A DNA stretch of 64,000 bases. Origin: Symbiodinium natans. Lineage: Eukaryota > Sar > Dinophyceae > Suessiales > Symbiodiniaceae. The translations under genes and the position numbers were made by a program. Shown in pieces: positions 1 to 11,737 of the stretch. Numbering within the stretch: position 1 is the first letter of the stretch; every line of letters starts with the position of its first letter. The DNA lies in assembly GCA_905221605.1 (NCBI GenBank), contig CAJNDS010002412.1, positions 1,753,386 to 1,817,385 of the forward strand. The letters run 5' to 3'. Under the pieces are notes generated by a model. It did no database searches, was not told the DNA's origin, and saw only the letters and a program-made list of their open reading frames with translations.

Positions 1-640
1 CTTTCAGGGATTTCAGGGCTTGGCCCTTTCTTGGGTTTAGCGTTTAGGGTTTAGGGTTTAGGGTTGAGGGTTTAGGGTTTCCGGTTTAGCACCAAACCAA
101 CGCACTGCAGGGACAAATTCAAAGGACGACTAGGTTCACTGGTCGAGGGATGCACTTCACCACTTGCTAAGGTCAGGGGTTTAGGGTTTAGGATTAGTTT
201 AGGGTGGAGGGCCGCTTCCCCTCCTGCTTAGGGCTTTTCGGGTTTAGGCTGTAGGCTGATTACCCTAAACATCCCTAAACCCTAGCCCCTAACTTTTTTT
301 TGCAGCCGGACGGAGAAAACCCTCAACCCTAAACCCTAAAGCCTAAAAACCGAAACCCTAAACCCTAAATCATCCCCGAGACCTCCGCCGCGCGCAGGTC
401 ACCAAGCTTGTGCGCCTTTCGGCGGGTCTGGGACTACCCCACAGCCCAAACCCGAACTGCAGAATTCACTGAACCCTCGACCCGAGAGGTTTAGGGTTAG
501 GGATTATATACTTGCCTAAGGCCTGTCTGTTTACTTTCCCAAACACCTAAGCCTGAACACGAATCCAGCAACCCTAGCCCCTTCGCAGCGTGCAAGGGGC
601 TGCAAGCAGGGATTGCTCCAAAGTCCTACCGAAAAGCCAA

Positions 641-698
641 CCCTAAACCCTAAACCCTAAACCCTAAACCCTAAACCCTAAACCCTAAACCCTAAACC
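641..698. repeat. Telomere-type repeat array (CCCTAAA)n
   Basis: About eight perfect tandem copies of CCCTAAA read on the plus strand. The unit is the Arabidopsis-type telomere repeat also used by dinoflagellates, but here it is internal. Confidence 0.95.
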
Positions 699-2739
699 GA
701 ATTTAAGGGCAAGGGTGACAATTGTAAGGTTTATATAGTTTAGCATTTAGGCCTTCGGCATTCTAGCTCATTACTCCCTGCAGGCATGTTCAAGCCATGT
801 GAGCACGCATAAGACTCAGGCACCCTCGAGGCGAACTCACTTTTGCAGCGATTTCACTATAAGCCGTGATTCTTTTTGAGCCCAGACTCTTGCCCGCACC
901 ACGATCCGTGAACCCTAAGCCTTAAGCCTAAACTCGAAACCCTTAAACCTTAAACTCAAAACCCATAAACCCTAACTCAAAACCATCAATCCTGAACCCT
1001 AAGCCTAAAGCCCTCAATAAAACCCTCAAACCCTTACTCCCTTACACCCCTTGCATCCAGGTCCCTATAAACCCTAAACCCTAAACCCTAAACCCTAAAC
1101 CCTAAACCCTGAACCCTCAAACCCCCGAGCCGACGCTTTGATTTGTAACCCGCACCTTCGCCCCCGCTTGCAACAAAGCGTTGGCTGTTGGTGCGATGGC
1201 ATGGGCCGTCATTCCGCGTGACGGGATCAGTACATCATCGACATGGGCTCTTGTAAGAGGGTTTTTGAGATTTGGGAGTTAGGACTTAGGGCTTAGGGCT
1301 TATGTGGGATTTAGGAGCTGTGGCTTGCGTTTCGGTGGCAAACAGGACTTCTGCAGAATCGCAGCGCATCGCGTGGGCCGCACTCGTGCCACAGAGGGAC
1401 TGCCTCGAGCCTAGATGCTACAACGCCACGAGTACACCATGAAGGTACATGCACAGCTGAAAACCAGGCAACTGCTGCATCCTGTTTGCAATCTCACATA
1501 ATGAATACAGTTCTGCATGGCTTCCCAGGTGTACTTCTTCAACGAGTAGTACTGCTAGAGACAGAGGGAGATGAACAAACAAACAAAAACGACGCAGCCG
1601 GTAAAGACCTACAACCCAGTCCACTGGAAAAGATGCACAACTGAAGATCAGAGCTGGTTGGCACAAGAGCACATCAACAACTAGCCACCGCTTCAGAGGT
1701 TGCCCTTATGTTTTAAACTGGAACACAGGCCAGCGCAGCATCCATCCATCCAGCTTGTTGCCAGATGGTTGCCCTAAACCCTCAACCCCAAACTCCCCCT
1801 GCACCAGGGCAACGCCAGGATCCGGACAGTAGGTGAGGTGAACTGCAGGCCCAGCCACTGCGTTGCATCTGGCCGGTAGGGTCTGAAAACGTTGCGGATT
1901 GAGTGCTTCCTAGGTTTGGGGACTTGGGCTTTGGCGGGGTGGGAAGTGCTGCGTTTCTTGGTTTAGCCGTTTAGCCGTTTAGCCCACTGCACAAACCGTG
2001 AATTCCCTTAAGCCGTACAATTCGCCGGAAATCCTCGTTGCAACAGGCTTCCGTCTATCCCGCACGGAAGTGTTGTAACCGTTCTCCGCACAAGGCAAGA
2101 CACAGAACGAGCTCACTTACAAAAGAACTGTGGCTTTGACTGCGCGACCCTTCCCTTTCTCCGAACGCTCTAAAACACCTGCAACCAGAAACCCCGAAGG
2201 TCATGCGCCCTGCTACGAATGCCTTCGCCGGGTGGCAGGAACTGGGCGGACTGTGCCTGTCAAGGCCGACACAGCACTCCTTGTTGCGCTCGGGCCAAAC
2301 ACTTCTCTCTTCGTTGTATTCTTGTGGGCTTGAGGTGGGGGCCTTGTCTGATAAACCCTATAAGCCCGAACACCACAAGCTCTCACTCGCGTTAGCGTCT
2401 GCGCGGGCAATGCCTTTGGCAACGTTTGGACAGCATGGGCGAGACGTCCCACAGCAAACACAGCTGTCACACCTGCTTAGGCCCAAACATGCGGATGCGG
2501 CAAGCACCCGGGCAACGCCTGCCCCTATATTCGGGGCCACTGCACTCAGCATGGAAGCAGTGGTGTGTACAATGCCGTCCCCCGCCCTCCTCTTCTTTGT
2601 TCATGCCTACCCCCTACCGACGACTTGGGCACAGCTGTCCCCACACCTTGCTTCCCCAGGCGGTTGCTGTGAGACACGGCCTGCTTTTGTGCGCTTGGCC
2701 CCTTCGAAAGCCTGATCCCCGAGGCACAACAACTTATGT

Positions 2740-2942
2740 TGTTGCTCTTTCTCTTTCTCTTTCTCTTTATGTTTCTCTTTCTCTTTCTTCTTTTCACTTT
2801 CTTTTTCTATGTCTCTTTCTGTTTCTCTTTCTCTTTCTTTCTCTCTCTCTCTTTCTCTTCCTCTCTCTCTCTCTCCCTCTCTCGCTCCCTGCCTATCTCT
2901 CTCTCCCTCTATCGCTCTCTCTCTCTCTCTCTCTCTCTGTCT
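2740..2942. repeat. Pyrimidine (CT-rich) simple repeat
   Basis: About 200 bases of CTTTCT, CTCTTT and CTCTCT units. It makes spurious Leu/Ser/Phe-rich open frames on the plus strand, which should not be taken as genes. Confidence 0.95.
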
Positions 2943-3597
2943 TGTCTATAGATAGAAAATAAAGATCAGGTGGAGGTTTTGCATAATTCTAGATCATCTA
3001 ACTGTTAGATTCTAACAATATTGGGGCGTCTGGACTTGCGACTGTGGTGAACATGAACTTGCCCTAAACACCCGAACCCTGTAAAGACCTACTGCAGTCC
3101 TGCAGTCACAAAACCCCGCGGTGCAAAGCGGGGCCTTCCAGAATGTTGAGAGGTTGCCATCAAAAGCCAAGCTGGGCCTTGGCACGGCATGCGCTGCAGT
3201 CGTTGAGGGCTTATAGGTTTCAGGGTTTAGGGTATATATATATATATAGGGACGCACATAAGATTTTTTTGGATTCCTATCACACTGCGGAGCCCATTAT
3301 TTCGGGTACTCAAAAGAGGATCTTGACTGGTACAGTAAGGGTCCTGCGGCAGGCTCTGGAACGATCGCTCCGCATCTTGACCCGTGGACCCCGTGAATCT
3401 CACAGGCAAGACGCCCCTTGGACCTCGAACTCTAGCTCCTTATGTTGAGCACCTGCCATTCTCCTGCCAACGCGTCAACGAAAAAAGCAAAAGAACTTAC
3501 TACCAGAAACCCCACACTGCCCAAACCCCAAACTGCCCAAAACCCTAAACCTTAAATCCCAAACCCTACACCGGAGATGTTCTCCATGTCCTGGGTA

Positions 3598-3678
3598 GCC
3601 CTAAACCCTAAACCCTAAACCCTAAACCCTAAACCCTAAACCCTAAACCCTAAACCCTAAACCCTAAACCCTAAACCC
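3598..3678. repeat. Telomere-type repeat array (CCCTAAA)n
   Basis: Eleven or so near-perfect tandem CCCTAAA units on the plus strand. Confidence 0.95.
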
Positions 3679-4638
3679 AGTAGGGCTCTGGCACGAACTG
3701 CCCAGAAAACCCAGAGCTGATCGCGAAGCCTCTCACCTTCGCGGAGTTTCTGCGTCGTTGGGGGGAGTAAACGCTATTCTAAAACTCTTTGCCCAACAAA
3801 GATGGCCTCCATGGTGCACTCCACGTCAGCGAAGAACTGCAACGTTGAGACCTGGTGGCTTATGTGATTGTTAGGGCGTTGCGAACACCTAAAACGGCTC
3901 TCGTAGGGTTCATGGCGGCTATTGTGGGTTTCAGGGGGCACCTCAACCCTATATGCTTATGGCTCTAAGTTCTCAATCCGAAAGAAGTGGTTCTTGTTGA
4001 GCATACTCTGTTCCTGGGAGAATTCTAGCCCCATAAAAACCTATGAAGGCACGCAGCATTCTAGACCCGACAAAGCCCTTTCAAGATGCCCAAATTTCGG
4101 GACCCCGTGAAAGCCAAAGAAACCCTCTCTAAGCCCTTAAACAAACACTACATCTAAGCTGCAACTTGGCACCCGGCAGACCAGCCGTTGATAGGGCTGT
4201 GGAGGCTCAGCCTGGCAGAGTCACTCATAATGGGGAGGCCGAAAGAAGTTGATAAAGGGGTCGGAAGAATGGTTAACATCATTCTCTTATGGCTCCTATA
4301 TGGATATACTAGAGAATTACCCCCCAAGACCCCGTGAAAAGTATTCAGGCCCCCGTAGTTCGGGGTTAGGGCTGCTTTTGCCACCTGGCGAGCCACAGCA
4401 CAGCGGGGTTCGTTGGTCGGACTTGGGAGAAATGAGGAGAAACCTTTTGTTGGGAGCCCCCTGAGGCATTCAGACTAGGACATTGACGGGACCCCAGACC
4501 CTAAACCCTAAACCCTAAACCTCAAAACCACATGTCGCGATGAATAAGGGGTTTCGGATGAGGGTTAGGCAAGGTGGGCCTCGGAGGGTCAGGCTAACAA
4601 GCATGCAGGCTAGCCAGGACGTCATCTCGACTTCAGGT

Positions 4639-4783
4639 TCAGGGTTTAGGGTTTAGGGTTCAGGGTTTTAGGGTTTAGGGTTTAGGGTTTAGGGTTTAGG
4701 GTTTAGGGTTTAGGGTTTAGGGTTTAGGGTTTAGGGTTTACGTAGGGTTTAGGGTTTAGGGTTTAGGGTTTAGGGTTTAGGGT
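4639..4783. repeat. Telomere-type repeat array (TTTAGGG)n
   Basis: About twenty TTTAGGG units in the opposite orientation to the arrays at 641 and 3598, interrupted once by a short ACGTAGGG variant near 4740. Confidence 0.95.
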
Positions 4784-7554
4784 CCCCGAAGAAAAGTCCC
4801 CGCCATGGTAGGTCTGAGATTCCTGAAAGCACACATGTCAGAGCGAAGTCCCATCAGGGCTCTAGCAAAGGAGAGCTCCAGTTCTCCGGTTCTTCTAACT
4901 AAAAGCTCACAACTCTTATCTACCATTTGCTGAAGAGCCACCCCAAGAAGTCTCCCTCATAAGGGCAATGTGGGGATGAGCCTTTCTTTTGGTTCTTAAG
5001 CAATCCCAAAAAGATCTATGGCTCATATTGCCTTAATAGGAACTCTAGTAGTGTAGGATATATGATCCCAATGATCAGGCTCATAGTTGGACCGGGGGTT
5101 CTTACCGGGGACTCTATATACCCACAGATGCGTCGCAACTACCCTTAACTAGTAGGTATAACCCATCATAAAACTGCAGGTAAAAAGGGTAACCCTAAAC
5201 CCTAAACCCTAAACCCTAAACCCTAACATTGTCTGAACCCTGAGATGCCAAATCTAAACCCAGGCTCCAGGGATTCATCCGAAACCCCAATAGCCTTAAA
5301 CCCTTTACTTAGCCTAAACCCTAAACCCTAAACCCTTAACCCTAAAACCTAAACCCTAAACCCGGGAGAGTCTCAGCCCACGGCGTGCGAGCGCGCATGT
5401 GCGCCTCGGGGGCCGCCCAGGCCTTTGCCAAGTCTGTAGTCTGTCCCCCCTAACCAACCTTACAAAGGGCCTTTTGAAGGGGTTATGGGGTATCATAGCC
5501 CGTGCAGGTATAGGAGTTCTTGAGACTTGGGTATCCCTGCAACGGATGGGGGGGGGGGGGACATTTCTCTTGTGTCCGGCTGCGTTGACAGTTGAAAAAC
5601 CCAACGTGAACCTTCCTTGCACCCTAAACCCCAAACCCTACACCCGAAACCCGAAATCCTAAACCCTAAACCCTAAACCCCCCCTAGCTAGCCGACGTAC
5701 AGAGCCCAGGTGCCGCGGCTGCCAGGAGGGCGGGGTCGATGGTGGTCTGTTTCGCCCGGAAGAAGCTCCCTAAACCCTAAACCCTAAACCCTGAATCCTA
5801 AACCCTAAACCCTAAACCCTCAACTTCCTTGTGGGGTGCTTGGAGCTTTGGGTTGCTGGGGGTCATACAGATGTGAGGATTCCGGTGCATGCTTTTTAAG
5901 GCTTTAGGGTTTAGGGTTACTCCAGCTGTGCAAGAAAACCACGGGGTATCGTCGCGCAGGGTACATGACCCCACTATTGAGGTTCTTTTGGGGGTTTCCC
6001 AAAATAGGGGGTACCCTTTTTGGGGGTTACCTTTAAGGGGATTCTATTCTATTTGGGTACCCCTGATTTGGGGAATACCCATTTCGTAACCCTAAACCCT
6101 AAACCCTAAACCTATGTTTTGCGCTGTTTTGACATAAGCCTTCCACGCGCTGCGCCCTCAGGCTCTGCACCCTTGCCGCCAAAAGCTCAGTGGCCCCGCA
6201 AGAAGTACTAGGTTTAGGGTTTAGGGTTTACAGGGCTTAGGGTACTTATGTTGCAGATTCGCAGGTTGAGGACCCCACCTGATTAAAGTTGCAATGGGCT
6301 TTAGCTGGGCCTTCTGACTGTGCTCTCCGGAGACTTGTTGAAGGATTCTGGTAGTCCAGGTGAAAACCTGAGTGCCTCAGGGTTTAGGGTTTAGGGTTTC
6401 GGGTTTAGGGCTTAGGGTTTAGGGTTTAGGGTTATGTAATCTGAGCTATGTACCCTGTACACCATCTAGGCCAGGAACGGTTGTTTATAAGTAGGGCTTG
6501 CTTGGCCCGGGCGTTGGCTGCAGGGCGCACTGACAGCTCGAGCTCCACAGCGCTTCGCAGCGTGAGAGGAGGGAGAATGCATAATGTACAACTGGCGCGA
6601 CCTGAGGGTTTAGGGTTTAGGGCCGCAGCGCCTAGGCTGTTGGGGTGTGCCACGCTGATGCGCATTTGTCTGCGCAAGTCTCCACAACTCTTCGGGATCT
6701 TCGGCCCTATAGCCAACGAGGATCCGTTTGCAACCATGCTGGGTGCTGAGTCAAGGGCATGGATGAATACCTCCAGCCCTTGTGTTCGTCAATTCAAACG
6801 CTACTCCTGGCGAGGCTTTTGGATCAGGACGTTCGACAGCTCCGTACATGCGCGGCCTTAGTCCATTGCGTTTGAAGCCCTATCTGAACCCCCAGTATTT
6901 AAAATACCAGCTCGTTACATAAAGTTAGGGCTAAGTAGTTTGGTAAACTCCAGAAAGTTGGAGCATGGTTTAAGGACCATTCGTGCTGGGAGTCCCTTTG
7001 GTAACCCTCTTGGGGCTGACAGCCGAAGCCCCGAAACCCAAAACCCAAAAGGCTAAGCTGCAGAGGGGGCCAGCACGGCTTGGGGTCTGGGCCTTAAGCC
7101 TAAGGGTCCATATACCCAATGATTGCATACTTAGGCCCCAAAGTCCCTATATAGCAAGTACTTGAAGGCCCAAGTATTCCCTATTTGGGTACATGGACCC
7201 TTAGGGTATAAGCCAGACGCTGGCAAGAGGGCATGCCCTGATGCTCCTTGCATGCAGTCAGGGCGAAGCGCGCTGGAGTTGATACTTGGAACTTGGGGTC
7301 CAGGGTTGAAGTTGGGGTTTAGGGTTTAGGGTTTAGGGTATAGGGTATAGGGTTTATGGTTAGGGATTAGGGTATAGGGTTTAGTATCTAGGGAGCCTGC
7401 CCACTGCCACAGGGGTGTAGGGCAAACCTGGACTTGGGCCATTCGGGGCAAGTGCTTCCCAGGTGCTGATTCGTGCTTTCTCCTCGCGGTGGCGATCCTC
7501 CTGGTCGCTTCATGGTGCCCTAGAATGGGCCCTTACATGGGGGCCCCATATATA

Positions 7555-7755
7555 ATATAGTAATAATAATAAGAAGAAGAAGACGAAGAAGAAGAATCAT
7601 AATTCTCATGATGATCAGAATAATCATAATAATCAGAATAATGATAATAATCATAAGCATAATTAAAAATTAATGAAAACACACATAAATAAATGTATAT
7701 GTGTATGTATACATATATACATTATATATATATATATATATATTATGTATATATA
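7555..7755. repeat. AT-rich microsatellite cluster
   Basis: Consecutive simple repeats: AAT and AAG trinucleotides, then TAATCA-like units, then a (TA)n run at about 7720-7743. No coding signal. Confidence 0.85.
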
Positions 7756-9323
7756 CACCCCGTATAAGCCCTATAAAGCTCTAGGGCCCTTCAGAACCCT
7801 TTCAAGAAGGTAAGCGACCATATCAAGGGACCATGTAACTACACTTAGAAAACAAGCCGGAAGCTGTGGACAAGGCTACGACGTGGTGTGAGAGGTTGTG
7901 AGAGGCAGAGGTAGGAAGGGTTTAGGGCCTGGGCGCCTAGACCTTTTAGCCATTCCGCAGCTTGTGTGGCTTAGGTTTCCCCCTCCTCGGAAGCCATCCG
8001 GTAGGCGATGAACGCGATGAAGAGGAAGCCACAAACAATCCTGATGCAAGCACGCTTCAACTGCATTCCGTCTTCAGCAGGCCGAAAAGCCTAAACCCTA
8101 AACCCTAAACCCTAAACCCTAAACCCTAAACCCTTGTTTGGGTAACTGTCACAATGTGCCCCATACGTAGGGAAGTTGCCCGATCATATTCTGGAGACCA
8201 GAACCCGGCCCCGCAGCAGATGGGTCCGCGAAACACAGGAGGGCCGGAGGGGACCACGATTTTGATGGTTACGTGGTCTCCCAAACAGAGAAAAGCGGAA
8301 AAAAGGTGCCACTTTTTCGAGGCTTAGGGGTTTGTGGGCCATCATCGGGTCCAACAAGGGATGGGTGGAATACCTGGGAGGGATTCGGAGTAGGGTTTAG
8401 GGACTTGGCCCTGCACCCCAAACTGCAGGTTCAATTACAAGGCTTCCCTCCTTAGAGTGAGGCCTGAAGCCCTATGGTTTAGGGTCTAGGGTTTAGGGAC
8501 ACAGAGAAAAAGAGAGAGAAAGCGAGTCAGAGAGAGAGAGAGAGAAAGAAAGAAAGAGAGATTGAAACAACTCTACCCGTAACCAGTCTTAAGCCTACAG
8601 CCTTCGAGAACCTGTAAGCTACGCCATGGCCAACGTTGCAGCTGTGAGTCAGGAAGTAGACCAACAACAACCTCAGCAGCTGGGAGATTTAAACCTTAAA
8701 CTAAACCCTAAACCCTTGACCCTAAACCCCAAACCCTAACCCTAAGCAAGCCAGCAAGTTGTTCTTGAGACTTTATTTTGCTTTTGGGGAGAGGGCGAGC
8801 ATTGGGCTTCGTGGGCAAGTTTGGTAAATCAACAAACAAAGGACATGAGGATTGGGAATTTGTAATCGGGAAAGTAAATCCGGAGCCCCTGGACCGAGAG
8901 TAAGCCTAAAGCCTAAAGCCTAAAGCCTAAACCCTAAACCTTGTTTCAAGCCTGGACTGAGGTTGGCGCCAGCACGCTGGAAGATGGACGATGTTTGCCC
9001 TAAAACCCGAAATCCTAAAGCCCGAAACCCGACGCCCTAAAACCCCACATGCTAAGCCCAGAAGCCTGCACCCTAAACCGAAACCCCGAACCCTTAATTC
9101 ACAACCCACAACCCTCAACCCCAAACCCGAAACCCTCAACTCCTAAACCCCTAAACCCTCAACTCTGAACCCTCAACTCTGAACCCTAAACCCTAAACCC
9201 TAAACCCTAAACTGGCCCTAAACCCTAAACCCTAAACCCCTAAACTGGAAGCTCCAAGGAGCTGCTGGGATGTGAGGCCTGGCCACGTCTGGGAGCTCAT
9301 GGTTAGAGCAGCTTGGGGGGGTT

Positions 9324-9460
9324 GGGGTTTAGGGTTTAGGGTTTAGGGTTTAGGGCTTAGGGTTTAGGGTTTAGGGTTTAGGGTTTAGGGTTTAGGGTTT
9401 AGGGTTTAGGGTTTAGGGTTCAGGGTTTAGGGTTTAGGGCTTAGGGTTTAGGGTTTAGGC
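9324..9460. repeat. Telomere-type repeat array (TTTAGGG)n
   Basis: Nearly continuous TTTAGGG units with occasional CTTAGGG and TTCAGGG variants. Confidence 0.95.
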
Positions 9461-10789
9461 GGGCTCTACAGGGTTTTAGAGTCTTGAGGCTTAAGGATTT
9501 TAGCACTTGGGAGCTTTAGGGTCTATCGGGTTTGGGGTTTGTAGGGTCTACAGGGTTTAGGGGTTTATAGGGTTTCGGGTTTATAAGGCCTACAGCAAGA
9601 ACACAGCAAGGCTAGGTGGGTTGAGGGCCATTCATGTTGGATGCACACTCGGGCTTTTTTGGATCTTTCTGTGCAAGGTGCCTGGCTGTGGCCCCGGCGC
9701 CATCTGCAGCCACCAGGTTTCGTGAAAGGAGCCGGCTCTCAGACTTTGCTGAGCATGTTTGTTGTTGGGTTTTGGGAGGGCTTAGGGTTTAGGGTTTAGG
9801 GTGGGTTTTGGGGGGTTCGCTTCTTGGGCACCCGATACTTCAGAAGACCTAGGATCTATGGGTGCGCGCCTCATCACAGCGTCAGGTTGGGATGTTCCCT
9901 TGTACTAACAGTCCTTCATAGGGATTACGTCAGGTGCTAAATGAATCTTGGTTTGCATTCACCTAGTTTAAAAGGAGGCCCACTCGCATGGCACCGTCTG
10001 GGCTTGAGCCACAGGCAGATGGCCCAATGACGAGCTGACGGTTTGCAGATATGTACCCTGCATCACACACACACACACACACACCCACCCACACGCATAC
10101 GCCCACGCCCGCGCGCGCTCGCGTGCGCCCCCCCCCCCCCCCCCTCCCTCTCTCTGAAGTAGTATAATACTTTTGTCTGCAAGCGCACGCCACCAATGCT
10201 GAGGACCGTGCGTGGTTCAGCAAGGCAAGTTCTCCGCCGCCCACGCCTAAGCTGAAGAACTGCTGCTACCAGTTTGCCAGCCCGAAGTCCGGATCTCTTC
10301 CAGCCTCCCGTGATCCCAAACTCCGAGCAGTCTGCTCAAAGGTTCTGGGAGCACGGTGCAGTCTTGGATGGCTGCAAGAACATCTTATCCGGCCCATGAC
10401 TACTGCTTGACACCATGAACCTTAAACCCCCTCATTTTCTTGTAATCTACAAAATCGCCAAGGTAACCCTAACCCCTAACCCCTAAACCCTAAACCCCAA
10501 ACCCCAAATCAGCTGGAACCTGCTGATTCTTCACAAAGCTCCAGATCGCATGTGACGGTTGGTACCCAGCTCCATTTTGCTGAGCTACAAAACCCTCCGT
10601 CAGAGGTGCAGATCACGCCAAGAGGGTTTAGGGTTCAGTTTTTTGGGTTTAGGGTTTAGGGTTTAGTGTATAGGGCTCATGAGCACTCCGGGCTTCCGCA
10701 CGGGTGAAGGTCTCCGTGGTTGCAAACTCCAGGCCCGCCTTGGTTTCAGAGGTCAGGCCCAGCAACATCCTTTTTGCCTGCTTTGGGGG

Positions 10790-10917
10790 GTTTAGGGTTT
10801 AGGGTTTAGGGCTAGGGTTTAGGGTTTAGGGTTTAGGGTTTAGGGTTTAGGGTTTAGGGTTTAGGGTTTAGGGTTTAGGGTTTAGGGTTTAGGGTTTAGG
10901 GTTTAGGGTTTAGGGTT
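10790..10917. repeat. Telomere-type repeat array (TTTAGGG)n
   Basis: About seventeen TTTAGGG units, nearly perfect after one GCTAGGG variant, making one of the longest uniform arrays in the window. Confidence 0.95.
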
Positions 10918-11438
10918 CATGGTACTTAATAACACAATCATAATCGTACTTGTGACCGAATCATAAACATATTTGGGCACTTAAAGAGCTAACAAGTGGT
11001 TTCTAAGTACAGATAGAATTGGTTGTTAAGTACCACGAGCCTCCAAGTGGTGCCGCATCCCCGCATTCATTCTGCATTCTGAAGGTCCAGCTCTATGTGG
11101 GAATTTGCGATTAGAGTAAGATCAACACACTAGGAGGTTTGGGGCTCTCTGTCGTTCGTCTGCCACATATTCCTCACATCCACGCCCGACCTCTACATCT
11201 GCAATCTCCAGCCACGTGTACTTCAGCCCTCCAAAAACCTACTCAACCTTCCCCTTCAGGCCAAAAAGCCCGAATCAAGGGTTCAAGTGCACTAGGGCGA
11301 AGGGTTGGAGAGGAAAAGCCTTGCCTGGACCCAAGTGCGATAACTCGGGCTGGAATCGTAGGAGCCCCTATGAAGGATTCTAAATAAGCCCGCCCCCAAA
11401 AAAGGCCCCCCAGGCGTTTGCAGTGGCCTGACCCCCAA

Positions 11439-11548
11439 CCTTAGGGACGAAATGAACCCTAAAAGGGTTTAGGTTCATACACCTTAATAGGAATTAGAGT
11501 AGTATAGGGTATATGACCCCAGTTTTAGGCTTCATTTCGTCCCCAAGG
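11439..11548. mobile_element. Introner-like element, family A
   Basis: A 110-bp element with imperfect terminal inverted repeats: CCTTAGGGACGAAATGAACC at one end and the reverse of a similar sequence ending GTCCCCAAGG at the other. It has the family's internal blocks (AGGGTTTAGGTTCATA, TAATAGGAATTAGAGTAG, TATATGACCCCA). Copies of this family form introns in both resolved host genes, so this one may mark an unrecognised intron, although I could not find coding sequence on either side. Confidence 0.8.
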
Positions 11549-11737
11549 AAGGCCCTATATAGTAAAGCCTAAAGGAACTGGTAGCGTGCAGTGCGAAGAG
11601 CCTCGACGAACTTCCGAATCCTGAGCCCCTCTCTCTCTCTCTCGCAGACTCGGGAATCCGTCAGCTGCCGTCTGCAGCCCGATAGGCAGTGCTCTCTGAG
11701 CAGCGCCCCACCGCCCATGTTAAGCGGTGCAATCCAA

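Larger units (their letters stand above)
1..11400. other. Gene-poor region of telomere-like repeats and microsatellites
   Basis: No coding region here can be supported. Open frames are short and carry no family motif. The longest (2203-2715 plus, 6448-6861 plus) have no recognisable domain and overlap equally long frames on the other strand. The stretch holds many CCCTAAA or TTTAGGG arrays in both orientations, degenerate variants such as CCCTGAA and CCCTCAA, a pyrimidine tract at 2740-2942, an AT-rich microsatellite block at 7555-7745, an AG-rich tract at 8505-8560 and a CA tract at 10064-10083. Small exons of a fragmented gene could be hidden here, because exons in this genome can be under 60 bases. 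Confidence 0.6.

Noticed and set aside
1-700. Window start as a true chromosome end
   Set aside because: The arrays there are short, degenerate, and in both orientations, unlike a terminal telomere tract.
2426-2962. 178-codon plus-strand open frame
   Set aside because: Half of it is the CT-rich tract and the remainder has no motif and competes with other open frames.
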